Of a stretch of 13,258 nt of DNA, positions 7,429 through 13,258 are shown one piece after another. The stretch spans positions 1-13,258 of the forward strand of contig JAIOIM010000490.1 in the NCBI GenBank assembly GCA_019912505.1, in the 5' to 3' direction. Position numbers and translations under genes: made by a program. This DNA is from Ignavibacteriaceae bacterium. GTDB taxonomy: Bacteria > Bacteroidota > Ignavibacteria > Ignavibacteriales > Ignavibacteriaceae. The notes under the pieces were generated by a model, which worked only from the letters and a program-made list of their open reading frames with translations, was not told the DNA's origin and did not search any database. How positions within the stretch are numbered: position 1 is the first letter of the stretch; each line of letters opens with the position of its first letter.

Positions 7429-7887
7429 TTATTTAACTTTTATTTCAAGCTGCCTTGATTTTGCTTCTTCTGATTTCGGAATATTAATTACCAATTGTCC
7501 ATCTTTAAACTCCGCATCAATTTTTTCTTCCATTATTTTTTTGGGAAGAGCAAATGAACGATAATATTTGCCGAAAGTTCTTTCAACCCGATGATGCTTG
7601 CTGTTTTTAGTTTCACTTTCCTGTTTTCTTTCACCGCTTATTGAAAGCTGACCATCGCTGTACGATATTCTCACATCATCTTTTTTTATTCCGGGTAAAT
7701 CTACTTTTAACTTGTAGCTTTCATCATCCTCATAAATATCAGTAAGAGGCGCCCACTCGGCTAATCCGTATTCATCTTCTTCGGACTTCGATAAACCAAA
7801 ACGATTTCCGAACAGATTAAACATTCTGCTAAATTCTTTTTCGATGTTTAGCAATTCTCTTTCTGAATTCCACTTTATTAATGACAT
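7429..7887 (-). CDS. Small heat-shock protein, Hsp20/alpha-crystallin family
   Basis: Small heat-shock proteins form oligomers that hold unfolding proteins without ATP until DnaK/ClpB rescue them. The 152-residue product has a short N-terminal arm (1-43) and an alpha-crystallin domain (about 44-140, from WAPLTDIYEDDESY through LPGIKKDDVRISY and the dimer-region RTFGKYYRSFALP to DGQLVINIPK). The C-terminal tail carries an I-x-V element in LEIKVK. The ATG at 7887 is chosen because GGAGG stands five bases before it. An in-frame TTG at 7899 would add MEVK but would place the ribosome binding site inside the coding region. It is the first gene of the chaperone cluster, divergent from mnmE, and likely made separately at high level because a strong hairpin follows it. 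No CIRCE element or sigma-32-like promoter was recognised upstream. Confidence 0.96.
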   Translation of the reverse strand: MSLIKWNSERELLNIEKEFSRMFNLFGNRFGLSKSEEDEYGLAEWAPLTDIYEDDESYKLKVDLPGIKKDDVRISYSDGQLSISGERKQESETKNSKHHRVERTFGKYYRSFALPKKIMEEKIDAEFKDGQLVINIPKSEEAKSRQLEIKVK

Positions 7888-7892
7888 TTTAA

Positions 7893-7897
7893 CCTCC
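7893..7897 (-). promoter_or_regulatory. Strong ribosome binding site that fixes the hsp20 start
   Basis: On the minus strand GGAGG is followed by TTAAA and ATG 7887, near-ideal spacing. Most other genes here have weak or no such site, so this one suggests strong translation of hsp20. It also rules against the longer TTG start, whose codon overlaps the first G of this site. Confidence 0.8.
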
Positions 7898-8144
7898 AAT
7901 AATATTAAAAGTAACTAATATTTATCTTCGCTTATAATGTTGCAACCTCTGTGCCATGTTAATGTATTTTCTAACTCATTAAAAAACAATTGGTTAGGGG
8001 AGATACGAAATATCTTAATTTTCTTGCGAACCTAATATACGCCATTCTGACGCACACAAATTAACAGACTGTCGGTATTCGTGCCAACCACCTATAAAGG
8101 GCTCAGTTTAAATTTCGGTTTGCAAAGTGTTAGCATTATTTGGA

Positions 8145-8175
8145 TTGTCAATTAACAATAAATCATTTATTTTTG
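8145..8175 (+). promoter_or_regulatory. Candidate Bacteroidetes-type promoter of mnmE
   Basis: TTG at 8145-8147 is followed after 20 bases by TATTTTTG at 8168-8175. This fits the Bacteroidetes housekeeping sigma pattern TTTG-N19-21-TAnnTTTG, with ATTG instead of TTTG at the upstream element. Transcription would begin about 7 bases downstream, giving a short leader before ATG 8201, which has no clear ribosome binding site. The match is good, but such T-rich words are common in this DNA. Confidence 0.4.
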
Positions 8176-8200
8176 CAACCTTACAAATCAAGATTTTTAA

Positions 8201-9562
8201 ATGAACCGTGTTTTTACCGAAGACACTATTGTCGCGCTTGCTACTCCATCGGGAGTTGGGGCTATTTCTGTAATAAGAGTGTCTGGTCCGGATTCTTTCG
8301 TTGCTGCGGATAAAATATTTTTAGGAAAAATAAAACTTCTCCATGCTGTTTCTCATACAATTCATTATGGTCAAATTGTTGATGAGCCCGGTTTGGTTAT
8401 TGATGATGTACTGATTTCAGTATTCCGTAATCCTAATTCATTTACCGGTGAAGACTGCGTTGAAATAAGTACTCACGGAAACCCGATTATTATAAAAAAA
8501 ATAATCGAATTGCTAACTGCTAAAAATATTAGACTGGCAGAGCCCGGGGAATTTACAAAAAGAGCATTCCTGAATGGAAGGATCGATTTAACTCAGGCTG
8601 AAGCTGTTGTTGATATAATTAATTCGCGCTCGGAAGCATCTCTTAGAGGTGCCAGAAACCAATTAGACGGATTACTTTCTAAAAAAATAAACGATTTACG
8701 ACAACAACTGATTGATACATCTTCATTTGTTGAACTTGAATTGGACTTTGCCGAAGAAGATATTGAGTTTATCGATAATACTGAACTAATTAAAAGAATA
8801 AAGAATATAATCCGGGAGATAGAAAAATTACTTGCTACGTATTCGTTCGGCAGAGTATTACGAGACGGTATAAACATTGCACTTGTTGGCAAGCCAAACG
8901 TAGGCAAATCTTCCCTGCTTAATTACATATTAAAGGAATCCCGTGCAATCGTCAGCCACATTCCGGGAACAACAAGAGATGTTATCCGTGAAGAGGTTTT
9001 GATTGACGGATTATTATTTAGACTTTTTGATACTGCGGGAATTAGAACCTCACAAGATGAAGTAGAGGGGGAGGGAATCATGAGAAGCAGGGAAGCGGTT
9101 AAAAATGCAGATCTTGTCCTTTTTATTGATGATGTTGAACAGGGGTTTTCTTATGATTTATATGATGAGCTTATTTCGCTAACCTCTTCAAATAATATTA
9201 TAAAAGTGATGAATAAGATAGATATTGCCGAAGCCAGCACACTCGAGGCTGATGTTTTTCTTTCGGCTAAAACAGGTTTCGGGACGGAAAAATTGTTTTC
9301 TATTATGAAAGAAAGGGCGCTTAGCGGTGAAAATTATTCTGAGCAATCTACAATTGTATCAAATGTAAGGCACTACAATTGTTTGAGAAAAGCAAAAGAT
9401 AACCTCAACTCCGCTTTGATTACCTCTGAAAATAAATTATCAGGCGAGTTTATTTCGGTTGATCTTAGAACTGCGGCTGTCGCTCTTAGCGAAATTATCG
9501 GGGATGTTACTTCCGATGATATTCTTAATAATATTTTTTCAAAATTTTGCATTGGAAAATAG
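8201..9562 (+). CDS. mnmE: tRNA modification GTPase MnmE (TrmE)
   Basis: MnmE, in complex with MnmG, installs the carboxymethylaminomethyl (or aminomethyl) group on C5 of the wobble uridine of several tRNAs, using a folate one-carbon unit, FAD and GTP hydrolysis. The 453-residue protein is complete. The N-terminal tetrahydrofolate-binding domain (1 to ~118) begins with DTIVALATPSGVGAISVIRVSG. A helical domain contains the inserted G domain, which has G1 GKPNVGKS (230-237), G2 IPGTTRD (254-260), G3 DTAG (277-280) and G4 NKID (338-341). The C-terminus ends in the catalytic C-x-G-K motif (Cys450, CIGK). It is the first gene of the mnmE-mnmG-rsmG-murQ unit. The first parS-like palindrome begins two bases after its stop. 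Length and motifs are typical; nothing is missing. Confidence 0.98.
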   Translation: MNRVFTEDTIVALATPSGVGAISVIRVSGPDSFVAADKIFLGKIKLLHAVSHTIHYGQIVDEPGLVIDDVLISVFRNPNSFTGEDCVEISTHGNPIIIKKIIELLTAKNIRLAEPGEFTKRAFLNGRIDLTQAEAVVDIINSRSEASLRGARNQLDGLLSKKINDLRQQLIDTSSFVELELDFAEEDIEFIDNTELIKRIKNIIREIEKLLATYSFGRVLRDGINIALVGKPNVGKSSLLNYILKESRAIVSHIPGTTRDVIREEVLIDGLLFRLFDTAGIRTSQDEVEGEGIMRSREAVKNADLVLFIDDVEQGFSYDLYDELISLTSSNNIIKVMNKIDIAEASTLEADVFLSAKTGFGTEKLFSIMKERALSGENYSEQSTIVSNVRHYNCLRKAKDNLNSALITSENKLSGEFISVDLRTAAVALSEIIGDVTSDDILNNIFSKFCIGK

Positions 9563-9563
9563 T

Positions 9564-9579
9564 TGTTTCACGTGAAACT
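9564..9579. promoter_or_regulatory. parS: parS centromere-like site 1 (ParB binding)
   Basis: TGTTTCACGTGAAACT contains the perfect 14-bp palindrome GTTTCACGTGAAAC (9565-9578). It matches the widely conserved chromosomal parS consensus TGTTTCACGTGAAACA at 15 of 16 positions. ParB binds such sites, spreads along neighbouring DNA and works with ParA and SMC to separate replicated origins. The site lies directly after the mnmE stop, in the gid gene region that is often close to the origin. No parA/parB is within the window. Confidence 0.85.
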
Positions 9580-9599
9580 TGTAAAATATTTTTTCTCCC

Positions 9600-9615
9600 G
9601 GTTTCACGTGAAACG
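9600..9615. promoter_or_regulatory. parS: parS centromere-like site 2 (ParB binding)
   Basis: GGTTTCACGTGAAACG holds the same perfect palindrome GTTTCACGTGAAAC (9601-9614), 36 bases downstream of the first copy. The outermost pair is G/G instead of the consensus T/A, so it matches 14 of 16. Two perfect copies in a 76-base gap is far beyond chance and supports a true ParB-loading cluster. It ends 24 bases before the mnmG start codon, so ParB binding could affect mnmG expression. Confidence 0.85.
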
Positions 9616-9638
9616 CATTTTATGGAAGTTATGATATA

Positions 9639-11513
9639 GTGGTTTATGATTTATTAGTAATCGGCGGCGGTCACGCTGGGATAGAAGCAGCGGCGGCGGC
9701 GGCTAAAATGGGTTGCTCGGTTGGTTTGGTTTCTATGGACAAATACGCTCTGGGCAGAATGTCGTGCAATCCGGCTATTGGCGGAACGGCAAAGGGGCAC
9801 CTCGTTAGAGAGATTGACGCACTTGGCGGAATAATGGGAAAAATTGCGGACAAAACAGGAATTCAGTTTAGAATGCTGAACCGATCGAAGGGTCCTGCCG
9901 TTTGGTCCCCGCGTTGTCAATCTGATAGTCGACTTTACAGCGAAGAAGCGTATAAAATAATTTCTGCAATAAATAAAATTACACTGATTGAAAATTCCGC
10001 AATTGAGGTTATAGTCGAGAATAATACGGTAAGGGGTGTTTTAACCATGGAGGGACACTTGCTGGAATCGAAAACCGTAATCCTCTCTGCCGGAACTTTC
10101 TTAAACGGATTGATGCACACAGGTCTTTCGTCTGTGCGTGGAGGAAGATTTGGCGAAATGCCTTCTGGAGGAATTACAGAATCATTAATTGAATTAGGGT
10201 TTATATCCGGCAGACTAAAAACCGGAACTCCTCCAAGACTAAAAAAGAACTCTATTAACTGGGACATTTTAGAAGAACAACCCGGAGATATAAATCCACA
10301 ACCATTTTCTTATTTTACACCGAAGAATGAATTTCCATATTTACCTCAAGTCAGTTGTCATATAACATTTACAAATAAGGAAGCTCATAAGGAGCTTGAA
10401 ACGGGATTTAAATTCTCTCCAATGTTTACCGGATTAATCGGCGGTGTTGGTCCAAGATATTGCCCATCTATTGAGGATAAAATTGTTCGGTTTGCGGACA
10501 AATCAAAACATCAACTTTTTCTTGAACCCGAGAGTTTGGACAGCGATCAAATTTACCTAAATGGTTTTTCATCCTCTCTCCCGGCGGAAGTACAGCTTTC
10601 GGCACTTCATAAAATAACCGGACTTGAAAATGCAGAGATGATTAGACCCGGTTACGCTGTTGAATACGATTATTTCCCGCCTCATCAAGTAGATTTGACC
10701 CTTGAGACAAAGTTAGTCGCAGGTTTATACTTTGCCGGACAAGTAAACGGAACTTCCGGCTATGAAGAAGCGGCGGCTCAGGGGTTGATGGCGGGAATAA
10801 ACGCTGCTCTAAAAGTGCAGGCTCAACCGGAGTTCGTCCTAAAAAGAAGCGACGCTTATATTGGCGTTCTAATTGACGACCTGGTGAATAAAGGCACTGA
10901 CGAGCCTTACAGAATGTTTACATCAAGAGCAGAACACAGGCTGTTGCTAAGACAGGACAATGCGGATAGAAGATTAATCAATTACGGAAATAAGTTTGGT
11001 TTGATAAGTTCCGAGCAAAATACTTTGGTCAATAAAAGTGATGAGTTAATAAAAAAATCTATTTCACTTTTTGGCAGTTTAAAACTTCATGCTCGCGAGG
11101 TTAACCAATTACTTGAGGCAAAGGGAACGCCGGGAATTGATGCTGCTGAAACAATATCAAAATTATGTAAACGACCCGAACTTAAATTATTGGATATTGT
11201 AAGCCTGTTCAATAAAGATGAGCATCAAATTATTAAACAATTATTAGATGATGACAAATCCTTGGAACAGGTAGAGATTGAATTAAAATATGAAGGTTAT
11301 ATAAAACGACAATACGAGATGGTGGATAAACTTGAAAGATATGAGGATGCTAAAATTCCTTTAATGTTAAACTATTTGGCTGTTAAAGCATTGTCCGCAG
11401 AAGGGAGAGAAAAATTGCACAAAATACGACCCCGTTCTATCGGACAAGCTACTCGAATCTCAGGGGTTACGCCTTCTGATATTTCTATTTTATTGGTATA
11501 TTTGAAAAACTAA
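9639..11513 (+). CDS. mnmG: tRNA uridine 5-carboxymethylaminomethyl modification enzyme MnmG (GidA)
   Basis: MnmG is the FAD- and NADH-using partner of MnmE in wobble-uridine modification. The 624-residue protein (E. coli 629) is full length. The N-terminal dinucleotide-binding motif VIGGGHAGIEAA lies at about 7-18, followed by the family segments MSCNPAIGGTAKGHLVREIDALGG (about 41-64) and GGRFGEMPSGG, the FAD-associated GYEEAAAQGLMAG in the middle, and the C-terminal helical tRNA/MnmE-binding region. The start is GTG at 9639, the only usable start in the frame before an upstream stop at 9609. A GGAAG at 9624-9628 may serve as its ribosome binding site. A six-codon frame ATG 9622 to TAG 9637-9639 ends on the first base of the GTG, so translational coupling is possible. 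Two parS palindromes lie just upstream; rsmG follows after 15 bases. Confidence 0.97.
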   Translation: MVYDLLVIGGGHAGIEAAAAAAKMGCSVGLVSMDKYALGRMSCNPAIGGTAKGHLVREIDALGGIMGKIADKTGIQFRMLNRSKGPAVWSPRCQSDSRLYSEEAYKIISAINKITLIENSAIEVIVENNTVRGVLTMEGHLLESKTVILSAGTFLNGLMHTGLSSVRGGRFGEMPSGGITESLIELGFISGRLKTGTPPRLKKNSINWDILEEQPGDINPQPFSYFTPKNEFPYLPQVSCHITFTNKEAHKELETGFKFSPMFTGLIGGVGPRYCPSIEDKIVRFADKSKHQLFLEPESLDSDQIYLNGFSSSLPAEVQLSALHKITGLENAEMIRPGYAVEYDYFPPHQVDLTLETKLVAGLYFAGQVNGTSGYEEAAAQGLMAGINAALKVQAQPEFVLKRSDAYIGVLIDDLVNKGTDEPYRMFTSRAEHRLLLRQDNADRRLINYGNKFGLISSEQNTLVNKSDELIKKSISLFGSLKLHAREVNQLLEAKGTPGIDAAETISKLCKRPELKLLDIVSLFNKDEHQIIKQLLDDDKSLEQVEIELKYEGYIKRQYEMVDKLERYEDAKIPLMLNYLAVKALSAEGREKLHKIRPRSIGQATRISGVTPSDISILLVYLKN

Positions 11514-11528
11514 TTTTGAGGGGCTTTT

Positions 11529-12212
11529 ATGGTCGAGACACAAGTGCAATACTTTAAAGAGTTGCAGTCTTTTTGTTGGGAAAACGGATTTAACCCGGAT
11601 ATCCCAAAAATAGAGAGGCTGGCATATTTTGCCGAGTTGATAAGAGACAAGAATGAGTCAATAAATCTTATCTCGCGAAAAGATATCGATACGATAATTG
11701 AAAGACATATTTTTATCTCTGCCTATATGTCTAAATTTATTCCGGACAAGTGTACCCGCTTTTTAGATATAGGAACGGGTGGCGGTTTCCCCGGAATTCC
11801 GCTTGCAATTGTTCGCCCTGAACTAAGAGGCGTGCTTGTTGATTCGACAGGGAAAAAAATAGATGCTGTAAAAGAGTTTGTAGACAAACTAAAACTCAGT
11901 AATGTTACCGCCGTAAATAGCAGAGTTGAAGATGATGAATTTAAAGTCAAGTACCAAAACTCGTTCGATTTAATTGTAAGCCGGGCTACTGTACCGCTTA
12001 TCATACTTTTTAGATATTCGTTACCGTTGATAAAGGACAGGGCGTTTCTCGTTGCGATAAAAGGGGGCAACCTTGAGGATGAGTATAAAAAAGCAGAAAT
12101 GAAGTATAAATCGTTTATAAAAAAATCTACCGTTTTTGAGCTAAATTATAAACCGAATAACGTAAGGAACCAGAAAGGTAAAAAATTAGTTTTGCTGGAG
12201 TTAAACAAATGA
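11529..12212 (+). CDS. rsmG: 16S rRNA (guanine-N7) methyltransferase RsmG (GidB)
   Basis: RsmG uses S-adenosylmethionine to methylate N7 of the 16S rRNA guanine equivalent to E. coli G527, near the decoding site. The 227-residue product is somewhat longer than E. coli RsmG (207). It has the conserved N-terminal helical part with NLISRKDIDTIIERH (about 46-60), the SAM-binding motif FLDIGTGGGFPGIPLAI (about 78-94), the acidic strand end VLVDSTGKK (about 102-110) and the SRA motif (151-153), followed by AIKGG. A good ribosome binding site, GAGGGG (11518-11523), lies five bases before the ATG. It follows mnmG by 15 bases and overlaps murQ by four (ATGA), so it is co-transcribed and probably translationally coupled to murQ. 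Confidence 0.97.
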   Translation: MVETQVQYFKELQSFCWENGFNPDIPKIERLAYFAELIRDKNESINLISRKDIDTIIERHIFISAYMSKFIPDKCTRFLDIGTGGGFPGIPLAIVRPELRGVLVDSTGKKIDAVKEFVDKLKLSNVTAVNSRVEDDEFKVKYQNSFDLIVSRATVPLIILFRYSLPLIKDRAFLVAIKGGNLEDEYKKAEMKYKSFIKKSTVFELNYKPNNVRNQKGKKLVLLELNK

Positions 12213-13144
12213 GTTCATTAGATATGAAAGCGTTGTTTGCCGAAATAAGCAAGCTTTCTACAGAACAGCGCAATCCAAACTCAATGGATATTGATGCCCG
12301 GTCGACAATGGAAATATTGACAATTATAAACGAAGAAGATAAAACCGTTCCGTTTGCCGTAGAAAAGGAATTGCCATACATAGCAGAAGCTGTTGAAATA
12401 ATTATTCATGCTTTTAAAAACGGCGGCAGGTTGTTGTATTTTGGGGCGGGTACCAGTGGCAGGCTTGGTGTTGTGGATGCATCCGAATGCCCACCGACTT
12501 TCGGCACACCATACGGAATGATTGATGGTTTTATTGCCGGCGGAAAAGAAGCGATGTTCCGTGCACAGGAGGGAGCCGAAGATTACGAAGAAAACGGGGC
12601 TAAAGATGTGCTTGCAGCTAACGTAACAGATAAAGATGTTGTTTGCGGCATTGCTGCAAGCAGGCGTACGCCTTATGTGGTTGGCGCAGTAAAAAAAGCA
12701 AAACAAATTGGAGCAAAAACTTTATTTATAACGTGTAACCCCCGCAAAAATTTTAACATAAAAGAAGTCGACGTTGCGATGTGTCCTTACGTTGGTCCCG
12801 AAGTGGTTATGGGTTCAACAAGAATGAAAAGCGGGACGGCACAAAAACTTGTTTTGAATATGTTAACTACAACCGCAATGATACGCATGGGCAAGGTTTA
12901 TGAAAACATGATGATTGATCTTCAGATGACTAACAAAAAACTTGTTGAGCGTTCGAAGGGGATTGTTATGACTATTACCGGGTTATCATATGATGAGGCT
13001 TCCGACAATTTAATTAAAGCCAACGGACACGTTAAAACAGCACTTGTAATGATACTTGCCGGACTTACCGCAGAAGAAGCAAAAGTGCGGCTTGAGCAGT
13101 CAGAAGGTTTTGTACGCAAAGCCATAGAAAGTAAGCAAGTATAA
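12209..13144 (+). CDS. murQ: N-acetylmuramic acid 6-phosphate etherase MurQ
   Basis: MurQ cleaves the D-lactyl ether of N-acetylmuramic acid 6-phosphate, giving N-acetylglucosamine 6-phosphate and lactate, a step in peptidoglycan recycling in the cytoplasm. The 311-residue protein is near the usual ~300. It shows the N-terminal signature TEQRNPNSMDID (about 18-29), the SIS sugar-phosphate domain with FGAGTSGRLGVVDASECPPTFG (about 78-99, Glu93 matching a catalytic glutamate) and RAQEGAEDYEENG (about 118-130, Glu121 matching the second). It continues with AASRRTPYVVGA and the C-terminal helical domain. The ATG overlaps the rsmG stop as ATGA, with GGAG (12197-12200) upstream inside rsmG. Its placement at the end of a tRNA/rRNA-modification operon is unusual and suggests convenience of co-expression rather than pathway linkage. 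Confidence 0.96.
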   Translation: MSSLDMKALFAEISKLSTEQRNPNSMDIDARSTMEILTIINEEDKTVPFAVEKELPYIAEAVEIIIHAFKNGGRLLYFGAGTSGRLGVVDASECPPTFGTPYGMIDGFIAGGKEAMFRAQEGAEDYEENGAKDVLAANVTDKDVVCGIAASRRTPYVVGAVKKAKQIGAKTLFITCNPRKNFNIKEVDVAMCPYVGPEVVMGSTRMKSGTAQKLVLNMLTTTAMIRMGKVYENMMIDLQMTNKKLVERSKGIVMTITGLSYDEASDNLIKANGHVKTALVMILAGLTAEEAKVRLEQSEGFVRKAIESKQV

Positions 13145-13173
13145 TTTTTTTAAAATTTTATTTCAATTACTTC

Positions 13174-13198
13174 GGGGTTCATTGTTTTGATCCCCTTT
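13174..13198 (+). terminator. Candidate terminator after murQ
   Basis: GGGG T TCA (13174-13181) can pair with TGA T CCCC (13188-13195), with one T-T mismatch and a six-base loop, followed by TTTCTCTGTTTT. It begins 30 bases after the murQ stop. The stem is short and imperfect, but it is the only GC-rich hairpin in the local AT-rich DNA. Beyond it (13199-13258) I see no confident gene. A minus-strand frame entering from the right edge is open for 14 basic codons before a stop at 13214-13216 and could be the tail of a convergent gene, or chance. Confidence 0.4.
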
Positions 13199-13258
13199 CT
13201 CTGTTTTAAATAATTATGACGAATTGATTTTCTTCCTCTTTTGTTTAATTTTCAAACC

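Larger units (their letters stand above)
7888..8200. other. Gene-free divergent promoter region between hsp20 and mnmE
   Basis: This 313-base AT-rich stretch separates two divergently transcribed genes and should hold both promoters. I see no ORF worth calling; the best is an 11-codon minus-strand frame starting at 7957. A plus-strand promoter candidate lies at 8145-8175. Weak inverted repeats such as AGATA-5-TATCT around 8001-8015 and CTAAC...GTTAG around 7971-7998 are short enough to be chance. There are no CIRCE halves, tRNA-like clover-leaf or rRNA-like segments that I can recognise. The middle part (about 8020-8110) is less AT-rich than its flanks, without an evident reason. Confidence 0.6.

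Noticed and set aside
7923..7957. Eleven-codon basic minus-strand frame (MAQRLQHYKRR) upstream of hsp20
   Set aside because: Too short, no ribosome binding site, and its location in a promoter region makes chance the simplest explanation.
7968..7998. CTAAC...GTTAG pair resembling an integron attC core
   Set aside because: The spacing is too short, the outer positions do not fit the core-site consensus, and there are no cassettes or integrase.
8119..8140. AAGTGTTAGC resembling half of a CIRCE element (GAGTGCTAA)
   Set aside because: Two mismatches, and no TTAGCACTC partner nine bases upstream; it also lies far from the hsp20 start.
9654..9920. Minus-strand reading frames opposite the start of mnmG
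   Set aside because: They lie antisense to the conserved FAD-binding region, and their composition is Ala/Arg/Ser-biased as expected for a shadow frame.
13145..13258. Ten-codon minus-strand frame MNPEVIEIKF and a basic C-terminal tail at the right edge
   Set aside because: The first overlaps the terminator hairpin and is too short; the second cannot be judged without sequence beyond the window.

Overview
The window looks like ordinary chromosome from an AT-rich member of the Fibrobacteres-Chlorobi-Bacteroidetes group, possibly Ignavibacteria-like. This is inferred from protein flavour, low GC, patchy Shine-Dalgarno use and one promoter that fits the Bacteroidetes -33/-7 pattern; no 16S or other decisive marker is present. 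Gene content is almost entirely conserved housekeeping. I did not find a convincing new multi-gene system. The interesting signals are small non-coding or translational ones.

Layout, left to right. Positions 1-1657 (+): a possible gene tail, a small HEAT-repeat protein, and a PPK2-family polyphosphate kinase. The PPK2 reading frame is preceded by an in-frame 22-codon mini-ORF that carries the only good ribosome binding site. Positions 1658-1728: a perfect 12-bp palindromic hairpin that looks like a dispersed repeat, lying between convergent genes. Positions 1729-7887 (-): a protein-quality-control cluster transcribed in the order hsp20, a zinc-finger-less dnaJ/cbpA, htpG, clpB. Together these form a holdase, an Hsp70 co-chaperone, an Hsp90 and a disaggregase. 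A strong hairpin separates hsp20 from dnaJ, and a cluster of three 10-bp direct repeats separates htpG from clpB.

Positions 7888-8200: a divergent, gene-free promoter region. Positions 8201-13144 (+): mnmE, mnmG, rsmG, murQ, a tightly packed operon. MnmE and MnmG together make the cmnm5 modification of tRNA wobble uridines, RsmG methylates 16S rRNA, and MurQ recycles N-acetylmuramate 6-phosphate from peptidoglycan. The mnmE-mnmG gap holds two perfect 14-bp GTTTCACGTGAAAC palindromes, which match the core of the chromosomal centromere site parS bound by ParB. This implies that the window lies near the replication origin, although parA and parB themselves are not in it; murQ sits where parAB often follow rsmG. 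A candidate terminator follows murQ, and the last ~110 bases hold no confident gene.
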